Positions 5,194 to 11,822 of a DNA stretch of 11,822 bases are shown here, one piece after another. The stretch is taken from NCBI GenBank assembly GCA_029288275.1, contig JARIHM010000062.1:1-11822 (forward strand), written 5' to 3'. Position 1 is the stretch's first letter. Every line of letters starts with the position of its first letter. This DNA is from Candidatus Saccharimonadota bacterium (GTDB lineage Bacteria; Patescibacteriota; Saccharimonadia; UBA4664). A program made the position numbers and the translations under genes. The notes under the pieces are model-generated. The model was not told the DNA's origin and made no database searches. It saw only the letters and a list, made by a program, of their open reading frames with translations.

Positions 5194-6126
5194 TTAGCTT
5201 ACCTTCTCCGTGAAGCCGAGCTCAGTGATCTTCTCTTTCACTTCGTCGTAAGCCTTCGAGCCAAAGCCCTTGAGCTCGCGTAGCTCCTGATCGCTCAGTT
5301 TGAGCAGATCTTTCACGGTCTTAATGTCATTATTGATCAGCGCATTGGTTGTACGCGGCGACAGATTAATCTCTTCAATGTTAACCTTAGCCGCACCGGT
5401 CTCGCTGTGATCCTCGGCCTGACCACCTGCCAGTGTACCAGCCGGATTACCGGCGACCACCTGGAAGTGCTCTACCAGAATCTCGGCCGCCTGGCGCATC
5501 GCCTCGGCCGGCGTGATGGTACCATCGGTCTCGATCTCCATCACCAGCTTATCAAGGTCGGTCATCTGACCCACGCGGGTATTTTCAACGTTGTAGCGCA
5601 CGCGCTGTACTGGGGAGTAGAGTGCGTCAACAGCGATCATGCCAACTTCCAGCTTCTCACCCTCACGGTGCTCCACCGGCACATAACCGCGACCCTTCTC
5701 GACCTTGATCTCCATGCCGAGCTTGACTTTGTCGTTGTCGAGCGTGGCAATTACCTGCTCCGGATTGACGATCTCAACATCTGAAGACGTTTTGATGCTG
5801 GCGGCAGTAACTTCGCCCTTACCGGAGGCAGTTAAAACAATAAATTGGGGCTCATCAGAATAAACCCGGAAACGCAATTTCTTGAGGTTAAGAATAATCT
5901 CAACCACGTCTTCCTTTACACCGGTGATGGTCGAAAACTCATGGGCTACGCTGTCAATCTTGACGGCCGTAACGGCGGCGCCGCCGAGGCTCGATAAAAT
6001 CACCCGGCGTAGGCTGTTGCCCAGGGTCATACCATAACCCGAGTAGAGCGGCTCGATCGCAAATGTAGCCTTATTACCCTCCTCGTGGACCGGCTTAAGC
6101 TCCGGAAGCTGAATGGGATGTAACAC
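5194..6126 (-). CDS. rpoA: DNA-directed RNA polymerase subunit alpha
   Basis: Forms the dimer on which beta and beta-prime assemble; its C-terminal domain contacts DNA and regulators. The N-terminal domain (about 1-228) has TLGNSLRRVILSSLGG (34-49), the dimer and assembly motif. A Gly/Ala-rich linker (about 229-246) leads to a complete C-terminal domain (about 250-310), with R258 and N261 matching the DNA-minor-groove contacts known as R265 and N268 in E. coli, and GFGSKAYDEV (287-296). Length 310 aa is normal. The start is GTG at 6126, with AAAGGA about 8 nt upstream; it lies 16 nt after rpsD. An intact alpha-CTD means UP-element recognition is possible in this organism. Confidence 0.98.
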   Translation of the reverse strand: MLHPIQLPELKPVHEEGNKATFAIEPLYSGYGMTLGNSLRRVILSSLGGAAVTAVKIDSVAHEFSTITGVKEDVVEIILNLKKLRFRVYSDEPQFIVLTASGKGEVTAASIKTSSDVEIVNPEQVIATLDNDKVKLGMEIKVEKGRGYVPVEHREGEKLEVGMIAVDALYSPVQRVRYNVENTRVGQMTDLDKLVMEIETDGTITPAEAMRQAAEILVEHFQVVAGNPAGTLAGGQAEDHSETGAAKVNIEEINLSPRTTNALINNDIKTVKDLLKLSDQELRELKGFGSKAYDEVKEKITELGFTEKVS

Positions 6127-6142
6127 AGTGGTCGTCCTTTCC

Positions 6143-6760
6143 TTACCTTGAGTAGAACTCGATAATTAACTGCTCATGAATCTCTTCACTCACGTCCTCA
6201 CGGGCGGGGAGGCCAGTCACCTTGAAGGTAAGCTTCTTAGCATCGAAGCTGAGCCAGCGCACAGACGGCGTATTGCCTGTCAGCGTTTCGGCGACTGCCT
6301 TGAAATAAGCATTTGAGGCACTCTTGGGGCGAACTTGAATTTCATCACCGGGCTTTAACAGAATGGATGGAATATCAACCCGACGACCGTTGAGGAGCAA
6401 GTGGCCGTGCGTCACGACCTGACGGGCAGCTTGGCGTGACGTAGCCAGACCCAGGCGGTAGACGGCATTATCGATCCGCTGCTCGAGCAACTGAACCATA
6501 ATATCGCCCGTGACACCCTGGCGGCGGCTGGCCTCGGCAACAACCTTGGCAAACTGCTTCTCAAGCAGGCCATACATGCGCTTAACCTTCTGCTTCTCGC
6601 GCAGCTGGGTAGCGTACTGGGTCAGTTTTTGGCGGCCGCTCTGCGGGCCGTGCTGGCCGGGACCATAAGGACGCTTGGTCATGCCCTTAATAGCCTTGGG
6701 GTGTAGCGCGGTCTTCTCGCGGCGCGATTGTTTGAGAATAGGAGATAGATTACGGGCCAT
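6143..6760 (-). CDS. rpsD: 30S ribosomal protein S4 (uS4)
   Basis: A primary 16S rRNA-binding protein that nucleates the 30S body and, in many bacteria, represses its own operon. The 205-aa product contains LLEQRIDNAVYRLGLATSRQ (91-110), the start of the S4 RNA-binding domain, and VVTHGHLLLNGRRVDIPS (115-132), and ends IIEFYSR. The N-terminal zinc-binding cysteines found in some S4 proteins are absent, so this is the zinc-free form. The gene starts 2 nt after the rpsK stop with GGAGAG upstream. Its place between rpsK and rpoA is that of the classical alpha operon. Confidence 0.98.
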   Translation of the reverse strand: MARNLSPILKQSRREKTALHPKAIKGMTKRPYGPGQHGPQSGRQKLTQYATQLREKQKVKRMYGLLEKQFAKVVAEASRRQGVTGDIMVQLLEQRIDNAVYRLGLATSRQAARQVVTHGHLLLNGRRVDIPSILLKPGDEIQVRPKSASNAYFKAVAETLTGNTPSVRWLSFDAKKLTFKVTGLPAREDVSEEIHEQLIIEFYSR

Positions 6761-6762
6761 GA

Positions 6763-7164
6763 TTAGACTCTCCGTGCCTTACGGGCGCGGCAACCGTTGT
6801 GCGGAATGCCCGTGACGTCTTTAATGCTCGAAACCGCGATTCCGGCGGTGATCAGCGCGCGGATGGCCGACTCACGGCCACTACCAACGCCGCGGACGAA
6901 AACGTCGACCTTCGACAGGCCGTAGTCCTTGGCGGCTGTAGCAGCACGCTCAGCGGCAGTCTGAGCGGCGTAAGGCGTACTCTTACGAGAACCCTTGAAG
7001 CCGGCCGCACCGGCGCTCGCCCACGACAGCAGGTTACCGCGCTCGTCGGTAAACGAGACGATGGTGTTGTTAAAAGTTGCCTGAACGTGCATTTGACCAG
7101 CAGCGACAGTGCGCTTGATCTTGCGGCGACGGGCAGTACTGGTTTTAGTCGTTGTCTTTGCCAT
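6763..7164 (-). CDS. rpsK: 30S ribosomal protein S11 (uS11)
   Basis: A 30S platform protein near the mRNA exit and the E site. The 133-aa product has the long signature FNNTIVSFTDERGNLLSWAS (31-50), RGVGSGRESAIRAL (91-104) and the C-terminal DVTGIPHNGCRARKARRV (116-133). The usual Pro of DVTPIPHNG is Gly here, and PPK is ARK, both mild variants. A basic N-terminal extension (1-20) is ordinary. The ATG follows the rpsM stop by 8 nt, with an AAGG ribosome-binding site that overlaps that stop. Confidence 0.98.
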   Translation of the reverse strand: MAKTTTKTSTARRRKIKRTVAAGQMHVQATFNNTIVSFTDERGNLLSWASAGAAGFKGSRKSTPYAAQTAAERAATAAKDYGLSKVDVFVRGVGSGRESAIRALITAGIAVSSIKDVTGIPHNGCRARKARRV

Positions 7165-7172
7165 AGATTACC

Positions 7173-7559
7173 TTACGTCTTAGCTGCTGCTTTCTTTCGG
7201 CCTGAGCCCATGGTGACCTTCTTGCCTCGCTTGGTACGAGCATTGGTCTTGGTCCGCTGGCCATGCACCGGGAGGTTGGCCTTGTGGCGCAAACCGCGAT
7301 AGGCATTAATCTCCTTCAGGCGCTTGATGTTCAAACTAACCTGACGCTGCAGATCACCTTCCACCTGGTAGTTCTTGTCGATGTACTCACGCAGCTTCGA
7401 GACCTCGGCCTCGGTCAGGTCCTTGACGCGAGTGTCGGGGTTGACACCGGTCTTGGCTAGGATCTGGCGACTAGTAGTGAGCCCAATGCCGTAGATGTAG
7501 GTCAGAGAGACCTCTACGCGCTTGGCTTCGGGGATGTTTACTCCTGCGATACGTGCCAT
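7173..7559 (-). CDS. rpsM: 30S ribosomal protein S13 (uS13)
   Basis: A 30S head protein that forms bridges to the 50S subunit and contacts P-site tRNA. The 128-aa product begins MARIAGVNIP and has YIYGIGLTTSRQIL (21-34) and YRGLRHKANLPVHGQRTKTN (87-106), where the more common RHRRGLPVRGQ is replaced by RHKANLPVHGQ. The C-terminal tail is Lys-rich. The ATG overlaps the rpmJ stop by one base (TAATG). Position after rpmJ and before rpsK is standard. Confidence 0.98.
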   Translation of the reverse strand: MARIAGVNIPEAKRVEVSLTYIYGIGLTTSRQILAKTGVNPDTRVKDLTEAEVSKLREYIDKNYQVEGDLQRQVSLNIKRLKEINAYRGLRHKANLPVHGQRTKTNARTKRGKKVTMGSGRKKAAAKT

Positions 7560-7675
7560 TAAGAGCCCTGCCTCTGCTTATGACGAGAGATGTCGCAAAG
7601 TACGCGAACTACCCCCTCTCGGCGGACGATTTTGCACTTGTCGCACATTTTCTTGACGCTTGGGCGTACCTTCAC
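7559..7675 (-). CDS. rpmJ: 50S ribosomal protein L36 (bL36), zinc-binding form
   Basis: A short gene that is easily missed: 38 codons from a GTG start at 7675..7673. The product begins MKVRPSVKKMCDKCKIVRRE and ends with DISRHKQRQGS. The zinc ligands C11, C14, C27 and H32 are all present, so this is the zinc-ribbon (C+) form. The protein sits in the 50S subunit near the peptidyl-transferase region and helps fold 23S rRNA. GAGGAA lies about 6 nt before the GTG. It follows infA by 19 nt and overlaps rpsM by one base, the usual infA-rpmJ-rpsM order. Confidence 0.96.
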   Translation of the reverse strand: MKVRPSVKKMCDKCKIVRREGVVRVLCDISRHKQRQGS

Positions 7676-7694
7676 GACTTCTTCCTCGTCTTAA

Positions 7695-7931
7695 TTAATT
7701 CCTATGTCGATACGTTATACGAGCCTTGGTCAGGTCGTACGGTGTCATTTCCAATGCGACGCGATCACCTGGGATAATACGGATATAATGCATCCGCATC
7801 TTACCCGAAATGTGCGCGAGAACGACATGGCCATTCTCGAGCTCAACTTTAAACAAAGCATTGGGCAGAGTCTCGATGACGGTGCCCTCTAACTCGATTA
7901 CTTCCTTTGTGTTCTTCTTCGCGTCTGACAT
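7695..7931 (-). CDS. infA: translation initiation factor IF-1
   Basis: An S1/OB-fold protein that binds the A site of the 30S subunit and acts with IF2 and IF3 in initiation. The conserved core runs IELEGTVIETLPNALFKVEL (12-31), ENGHVVLAHISGKMRMHYIR (32-51) and GDRVALEMTPYDLTKARI (55-72). At 78 aa it is slightly longer than the usual 72 because of a Lys-rich N-terminus. The ATG at 7931 has no Shine-Dalgarno, but a strong promoter ends 16 nt upstream, so the mRNA probably has a leader of only about 10 nt. In many bacteria adk and map lie between secY and infA; here neither does. Confidence 0.97.
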   Translation of the reverse strand: MSDAKKNTKEVIELEGTVIETLPNALFKVELENGHVVLAHISGKMRMHYIRIIPGDRVALEMTPYDLTKARITYRHRN

Positions 7932-7947
7932 ATGACTACAGTTGTCG

Positions 7948-7976
7948 ATTATAGTGAATTGTTACTTGATTGTAAA
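7948..7976 (-). promoter_or_regulatory. internal sigma70-type promoter before infA
   Basis: On the minus strand TTTACA (7976..7971) and TATAAT (7953..7948) are separated by exactly 17 bp in an A/T-rich gap of 77 nt between secY and infA. Transcription would start about 10 nt before the infA ATG. No terminator hairpin is seen after secY, so read-through from the upstream unit is also possible. Confidence 0.8.
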
Positions 7977-8008
7977 GACTTTTCTATCTGTTTTCTATCA
8001 TTTTTTGA

Positions 8009-9322
8009 CTAATACTGCTCATAAGAGGTCGTAATAGCTTGAGCTTCAATCTGCTTCAGCGTCTCAATCGCCACACTCACCACAATGAGTAAACCGGTAC
8101 CACCGAATGTCAGCACTTGACTCTGAGTAAAGCTTTGGGCAATAAACGGCAGTACCGCAATGATGCCAAGACCTAACGCACCGGCCAGCGTAATGCGATT
8201 AAGCACTTTCTGTAAGTAGGTAGCCGTCTGGCTGCCCGGACGAATGCCCGGGATAAACCCGCCTTGCTTCTGCAGATTCTCGGCGATGTCCTTTGGATTA
8301 AAGACGACCGAGGTATAGAAGTATGTAAAGGCTACTACCAACACAAAGTAACAGATAGCGTAAACGGCGCCAGTGGTCGAAAACAGTACGGTTAGCTCTT
8401 TCGCTGTCGAAGCGATCCAGTGCGTCTTAGCGTTTGAGAGCAACTGCCCCAAGATGCCCGGCACCGACAGGAACGCAAGTGCAAAGATGATTGGGATGAC
8501 ACCGGCCGTAATCACGCGTAGCGGTAGATGGGTATCAACGCCGGCATAGATGCGATTACCCCGCGTGCGCTTAGCATACGATACCGGGATGTTACGCGTG
8601 CCCTCGTTGAGTAAGACCACAAAGGCAATGATAGCCAATGTAGCAATCAAGAAGAACACAAGCGTCACTAACTTGCCAGTATCCCCGCTCGCCAAAGAGC
8701 CGAACTGACCGGCCGTCGTGGGGAGCCGGGCAATAATACCGCAGAAAATAATCAGCGATATACCGTTGCCTACCCCTTTTTCGGTGATGATCTCACCGAG
8801 CCACATGAGGAGCATAGTACCGGCCGTAATCGTCACCATCATCAACACCCATTGGAATGGGTTCGGCTGGCCGATCAAGTCTTGACCCGTCACCTGCTTG
8901 GACGTCTGCTGCACGAGCAGGATCATACCAAACGACTGAACCAGCGCTAAGGGCAGGGTCAGCAGGCGAGTATACTGATTGAGCTTACGACGGCCCAGCT
9001 CCCCCTCCTTCTGGAGCGATTCCAGGCGAGGCACCACTTGCGTGAGGAGCTGGATAATAATGGAGGCGTTAATGTACGGCCCCACCCCCATCATGATGAT
9101 GGAGAAGTTGGTTAGCGCACCACCGGAGAACAAGTCGGCAAAGCCCAAAATCTTGTTTGAGTTAAAAACCGTCTTAAGAAAATTTGCGAGCGCGGCGTTG
9201 TCGGGTACCGGTACTGGCACGTGAGCCAGGAAACGGAAGAGGACAAGCAGACCAAGTACCACTAGTACGCGACGACGCAGATCCTTGGACCGGTAGACCT
9301 GCTTAAGCGTCGCTAGGTTCAT
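8009..9322 (-). CDS. secY: protein translocase subunit SecY
   Basis: The channel-forming subunit of the Sec translocon in the cytoplasmic membrane, working with SecE, SecG and SecA. The 437-aa product is full length with ten predicted membrane segments. Recognisable parts are the plug and TM2 region (FADLFSGGALTNFSIIMMGV, 61-80, then GPYINASIIIQLL, 81-93), LGEIITEKGVGNGISLIIF (175-193), the SecA-contacting loop IPVSYAKRTRG (245-255), NPKDIAENLQKQGGFIPGIR (342-361) and FGGTGLLIVVSVAIET (406-421). The ATG overlaps the rplO stop (ATGA), and the stop is TAG. It is the last gene before the internal infA promoter. Confidence 0.98.
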   Translation of the reverse strand: MNLATLKQVYRSKDLRRRVLVVLGLLVLFRFLAHVPVPVPDNAALANFLKTVFNSNKILGFADLFSGGALTNFSIIMMGVGPYINASIIIQLLTQVVPRLESLQKEGELGRRKLNQYTRLLTLPLALVQSFGMILLVQQTSKQVTGQDLIGQPNPFQWVLMMVTITAGTMLLMWLGEIITEKGVGNGISLIIFCGIIARLPTTAGQFGSLASGDTGKLVTLVFFLIATLAIIAFVVLLNEGTRNIPVSYAKRTRGNRIYAGVDTHLPLRVITAGVIPIIFALAFLSVPGILGQLLSNAKTHWIASTAKELTVLFSTTGAVYAICYFVLVVAFTYFYTSVVFNPKDIAENLQKQGGFIPGIRPGSQTATYLQKVLNRITLAGALGLGIIAVLPFIAQSFTQSQVLTFGGTGLLIVVSVAIETLKQIEAQAITTSYEQY

Positions 9323-9825
9323 GAGGCATTCGGCTCCGAGGCCTCAGCCTGAGGCCGGGTGGCCTTCTTGCTCGGCACTTTGGGCAATTCAGTGAGCTCG
9401 ATGCTACCACCAGCCTTCTCGACCGCAGCCTTAGCTGTGGCGCTGGCGGCTTGTACCTTGATGGTGAGCTTGACGCTCAATTCGCCACGAGCCAGTAGCT
9501 TGACGCGCTCGTTGGCTTTCTTAACGAGTCCAGCCTTGGCTAAAGCCTCGTTATCGATCACCGAGCCGGCCTTAAAGTTGGCCAGATCACCCAAGTTCAC
9601 CGCCTGATAGGTTACGGGATTAAGAGAGCGGAAACCGCGCTTTTTTGGCAGAAGCTTGGCTAGCGGGTTCTGACCACCAGAGAAACCAATGCGAACGCCG
9701 CCGCCGGTGCGAGCGTTCTGGCCTTTGGTACCGCGGCCGGCCGTCTTGCCGTAACCCGAACCAATACCGCGACCAACGCGCTTGCGATCCTTGGCACCCG
9801 TGAGTTGTAGTTCGTGAATCTTCAT
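9319..9825 (-). CDS. rplO: 50S ribosomal protein L15 (uL15)
   Basis: A late-assembling 50S protein. The 168-aa product has the Gly-rich N-terminal region RVGRGIGSGYGKTAGRGTKG (16-35) with GQNARTGGGVRIGFSGGQNP (35-54), then PKKRGFRSLNPVTYQAVNLG (60-79), and ends in a short Lys/Ala/Glu extension beyond the conserved beta-rich domain. It starts 9 nt after rpsE; the TAGGA around the rpsE stop may serve as ribosome-binding site. The gene for L30, which usually lies between rpsE and rplO, is absent, and there is no room for it. The stop overlaps the secY start. Confidence 0.98.
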   Translation of the reverse strand: MKIHELQLTGAKDRKRVGRGIGSGYGKTAGRGTKGQNARTGGGVRIGFSGGQNPLAKLLPKKRGFRSLNPVTYQAVNLGDLANFKAGSVIDNEALAKAGLVKKANERVKLLARGELSVKLTIKVQAASATAKAAVEKAGGSIELTELPKVPSKKATRPQAEASEPNAS

Positions 9826-9834
9826 AGTGTTATC

Positions 9835-10326
9835 CTACGCCGCTACCTTCTCAGCCGCCTTCTTGCTGGCCTTGACCGGAGCAGCCTTGAGCTGCGATAG
9901 CGCCATGACGGTAGCGTATGCGTTGTTTACTTTATTGCTGGAGCCCAGCGACTTGGTCAACAGATCACGAATACCCGCGACCTCGACCACATTGCGAACA
10001 GCGCCGCCGGCAATAACACCGGTACCAGCCGAGGCGGGCTTGAGCAGAACCTGTGCGCCTGAGAAACGAACCTGGATCTCATGCGGAATAGTGTGCTCTT
10101 TGAGCGGCACTGTGATCATTTGGCGCTTGGCCCGCGACACCGCCTTAGCGATAGCGGTCATGACCTCAGAGCCTTTGCCGACCCCCACCCCAACGCGGCC
10201 CTTACCGTCACCCACTACTACGGTAGCACGGAAACGGAACCGGCGGCCACCCTTGACTACGCGCGAAACACGGTCAATGTGGATGACTTTTTCTTCAAAT
10301 TCTTTGGGTTGCTCAACGATTGCCAT
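9835..10326 (-). CDS. rpsE: 30S ribosomal protein S5 (uS5)
   Basis: A 30S body protein at the mRNA entry channel, important for decoding accuracy. The 163-aa product has the double-stranded-RNA-binding-like N-terminal domain with IDRVSRVVKGGRRFRFRATV (17-36) and VVGDGKGRVGVGVGKGSEV (37-55), then the C-terminal domain with GTGVIAGGAVRNVVEVAGIR (101-120). It ends in an Ala/Lys-rich tail. The ATG overlaps the rplR stop by one base (TAATG), and TGGAG lies 4-5 nt before. It is followed directly by rplO. Confidence 0.98.
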   Translation of the reverse strand: MAIVEQPKEFEEKVIHIDRVSRVVKGGRRFRFRATVVVGDGKGRVGVGVGKGSEVMTAIAKAVSRAKRQMITVPLKEHTIPHEIQVRFSGAQVLLKPASAGTGVIAGGAVRNVVEVAGIRDLLTKSLGSSNKVNNAYATVMALSQLKAAPVKASKKAAEKVAA

Positions 10327-10670
10327 TAGAACTCCAGTCCTGCTTTACGAGCGGCTTCAGCCAGAGCATGAAGACGACCATGGTAAATGCGGCCACCGCG
10401 GTCAAATACGACCTTCTGTACCTTGGCGGTTTTGGCCTTAGCAGCAATCTGCTCGCCCACCCACATGGCCTTGTCGGTCATCGAACCTTTGCGGTCTTGC
10501 TTGACGGTCGTCACGTAAGCCAGGGTACGACCCGTGGTGTCATCGATGATCTGAGCCACAATGTGACGCAGCGTGATCTTGACCGACAAACGCGGCCGCT
10601 CAGCCGTACCCGTAACCCGAGCACGAACTCGGTCACGGCGGCGTTGTAGTTGTTGCAGTGTATTATTCAT
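10326..10670 (-). CDS. rplR: 50S ribosomal protein L18 (uL18)
   Basis: Binds 5S rRNA and joins it to the 50S central protuberance. The 114-aa product has RRDRVRARVTGTAERPRLSV (11-30), the family's basic N-terminal region, and ends VVFDRGGRIYHGRLHALAEA (87-106) plus ARKAGLEF, the conserved 5S-binding end. Length is typical. The start ATG lies 5 nt after the rplF stop, with AAGGG around that stop as the likely ribosome-binding site. The gene overlaps rpsE by one base. Confidence 0.98.
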   Translation of the reverse strand: MNNTLQQLQRRRDRVRARVTGTAERPRLSVKITLRHIVAQIIDDTTGRTLAYVTTVKQDRKGSMTDKAMWVGEQIAAKAKTAKVQKVVFDRGGRIYHGRLHALAEAARKAGLEF

Positions 10671-10675
10671 TTCTT

Positions 10676-11215
10676 TTAACCCTTTGATGCGGTCTTACCG
10701 GCCTTGCGGCGGATGTGCTCTTCGACGTACTTGATGCCCTTGCCCTTGTATGGCTCTGGCTTCTTGAGTGCGCGGATGTTTGCAGCAACCTGGCCTACGA
10801 CCTGCTTATCAAATCCGGTCAGCGTGATGACGTTCTTCTCGATCTTGGCTTCAACTCCGGCTGGTAAGACGAAGTTGATGGGATGCGAGAAGCCGAGGCT
10901 AAAGGTGATGGTATTACCGGCTATACTTGCGCGGTAACCAACACCGTTGATCTCAAGCTGCCGAGTGAAGCCCTGCGATACACCGACCACCATATTATTG
11001 ATGAGGGTGCGCATCAGGCCAAACGAACGCTGAGTTTCAGGATTTTCGACCTCGCGTGACACGGTTAGAATACTGTCGACCTGCTCCATCTTGAGTCCAG
11101 GCAATAGCACGACTTCCAAGGCACCCTTGGCTCCACTAACCTTAATGAGACGGTCGGTCTGCTCGACAGTAACGCCGGTCGGAATAGTAATTGGTTGACG
11201 TCCAATTCGGCTCAT
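10676..11215 (-). CDS. rplF: 50S ribosomal protein L6 (uL6)
   Basis: A 50S protein at the base of the L7/L12 stalk near the factor-binding site. The 179-aa product begins MSRIGRQPITIPTGVTV and consists of two related alpha/beta domains. The second contains LEINGVGYRASIAGNTITFS (87-106) and the family signature KPEPYKGKGIKYVEEHIRRK (152-171), followed by AGKTASKG. The ATG is 1 nt after the rpsH stop, with AAGGTG inside the last rpsH codons, so translation is likely coupled. Confidence 0.98.
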   Translation of the reverse strand: MSRIGRQPITIPTGVTVEQTDRLIKVSGAKGALEVVLLPGLKMEQVDSILTVSREVENPETQRSFGLMRTLINNMVVGVSQGFTRQLEINGVGYRASIAGNTITFSLGFSHPINFVLPAGVEAKIEKNVITLTGFDKQVVGQVAANIRALKKPEPYKGKGIKYVEEHIRRKAGKTASKG

Positions 11216-11216
11216 T

Positions 11217-11606
11217 TTACCACACCTTGCAGATTAATTCGCCACCAAGGCCTTGCTTCTTGGCATCTCGACCCGTCATTACACCGCCTGAAGTGGACAA
11301 AATGACGATACCACGGCCACCGAGCACTGTCGGAATATCTTTGGATGAGACGTATACCCGACGACCCGGCTTAGACACCCGGATGAGCGAAGTAATAACT
11401 TCAGGGTCATCTGAGAGGGTGAGCTCCAGCGACTTAAAGCCGCCAGTTTCAGTAACAGTAACATCGGCCAAGAAACCATTGGCCTGGAGGATCCGAGCCA
11501 CCTGCTCCTTCATCTTGGAGTATGGCATGACCACACCCGACTTGCGCGCCGTAGCGGCATTGCGAATGCGCGTCAGGAGGTCGGCGATTGAATCATTGAA
11601 AAACAT
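11217..11606 (-). CDS. rpsH: 30S ribosomal protein S8 (uS8)
   Basis: A primary binder of the 16S rRNA central domain; in E. coli it also represses the spc operon. The 129-aa product begins MFFNDSIADLLTRIRNAATA and carries the C-terminal signature GRGIVILSTSGGVMTGRDAK (97-116) followed by LGGELICKVW. Length is typical. The gene starts 12 nt after rpsN, with AGGAGAG as a strong ribosome-binding site between them. Whether S8 autoregulates this operon cannot be judged, because the region where the E. coli site lies (rplE) is outside the window. Confidence 0.98.
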   Translation of the reverse strand: MFFNDSIADLLTRIRNAATARKSGVVMPYSKMKEQVARILQANGFLADVTVTETGGFKSLELTLSDDPEVITSLIRVSKPGRRVYVSSKDIPTVLGGRGIVILSTSGGVMTGRDAKKQGLGGELICKVW

Positions 11607-11618
11607 AGCTTCTCTCCT

Positions 11619-11804
11619 TTACCAACTAGCCTTAGTAACACCGGGAATCTGTCCCTTGGAGGCGAACTCGCGGAAGCAGATACGGCACAGGCCAAATTTA
11701 CGAATATAGGCGCGCGGACGACCACAAACCTTGCAGCGATTGACCTTACGGGTCGAAAACTTCGGCTTGCGCGCAGCCTTAACAACCATAGCAGTACGTG
11801 CCAT
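11619..11804 (-). CDS. rpsN: 30S ribosomal protein S14 type Z (uS14, zinc-binding)
   Basis: A 30S head protein. At 61 aa it is the short, zinc-binding form, with ligands C24, C27, C40 and C43 in VNRCKVCGRPRAYIRKFGLC (21-40) and RICF. It ends IPGVTKASW, as the family does. The start ATG is preceded by AGGAGG with 8 nt spacing. In standard order rplE would lie just upstream, beyond the right edge. It is the first gene of the visible part of the spc-type cluster. Confidence 0.98.
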   Translation of the reverse strand: MARTAMVVKAARKPKFSTRKVNRCKVCGRPRAYIRKFGLCRICFREFASKGQIPGVTKASW

Positions 11805-11822
11805 TATGCGTTCCTCCTGAGC

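Noticed and set aside
6799..7302. Plus-strand open frame of 167 codons opposite rpsK and rpsM
   Set aside because: It is a shadow of conserved minus-strand genes, with no ribosome-binding site or known motif.
9827..10441. Plus-strand open frame of 204 codons opposite rpsE and rplR
   Set aside because: It lies fully against two conserved ribosomal protein genes and encodes low-complexity Thr/Pro/Arg-rich sequence without family features.

Overview
The window looks like a chromosomal segment of a bacterium from the Candidate Phyla Radiation (Patescibacteria). The main clue is the ribosomal protein operon. It runs rpsN-rpsH-rplF-rplR-rpsE-rplO-secY-infA-rpmJ-rpsM-rpsK-rpsD-rpoA-rplQ-rplM-rpsI, all on the minus strand, with no rpmD (uL30) between rpsE and rplO and no adk or map between secY and infA. 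Loss of uL30 is a known trait of this radiation but is not unique to it, so the lineage is a likely inference and the exact phylum is unresolved. The standard code fits: TGA ends one gene and no TGA falls inside a conserved frame.

Layout. Positions 1-2635 (minus strand) hold a compact three-gene unit: a two-TM, RCK-domain potassium-channel-like protein, an RluA/RluD-type pseudouridine synthase, and the start of a DNA polymerase III delta-prime (HolB-like) gene cut by the window edge. Their ends overlap or are 3 nt apart. Positions 2636-2740 are a divergent promoter region.

Positions 2741-3848 (plus strand) are the unusual part: four consecutive small genes (62-71 codons) for paralogous proteins that I do not recognise. 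All begin Met-Cys-(Ala/Thr)-Ser-Ile and share a [Y/F]-T-V-G ... [K/R]-[I/V]-T-x-I-[K/R] ... Y-x-[I/V] pattern. They form two transcription units, promoter-A-B-C-terminator and promoter-D-terminator. The two promoters and leaders match in spacing from the -35 box to the start codon, and the two terminator hairpins are identical including the loop. The locus therefore seems to have grown by cassette duplication plus gene amplification. This is the best candidate for an undescribed system.

Positions 3852-11804 (minus strand) are the ribosomal protein/secY/rpoA operon, read from right to left and ending at a terminator that converges on the small-gene array. A second strong promoter lies between secY and infA, splitting the operon into rpsN...secY and infA...rpsI transcription units. 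Genes are joined by overlaps (TAATG, ATGA) or gaps of a few bases, which suggests translational coupling. The products build the 30S and 50S subunits, the translation initiation machinery (IF1), the Sec translocon pore and the RNA polymerase alpha subunit.
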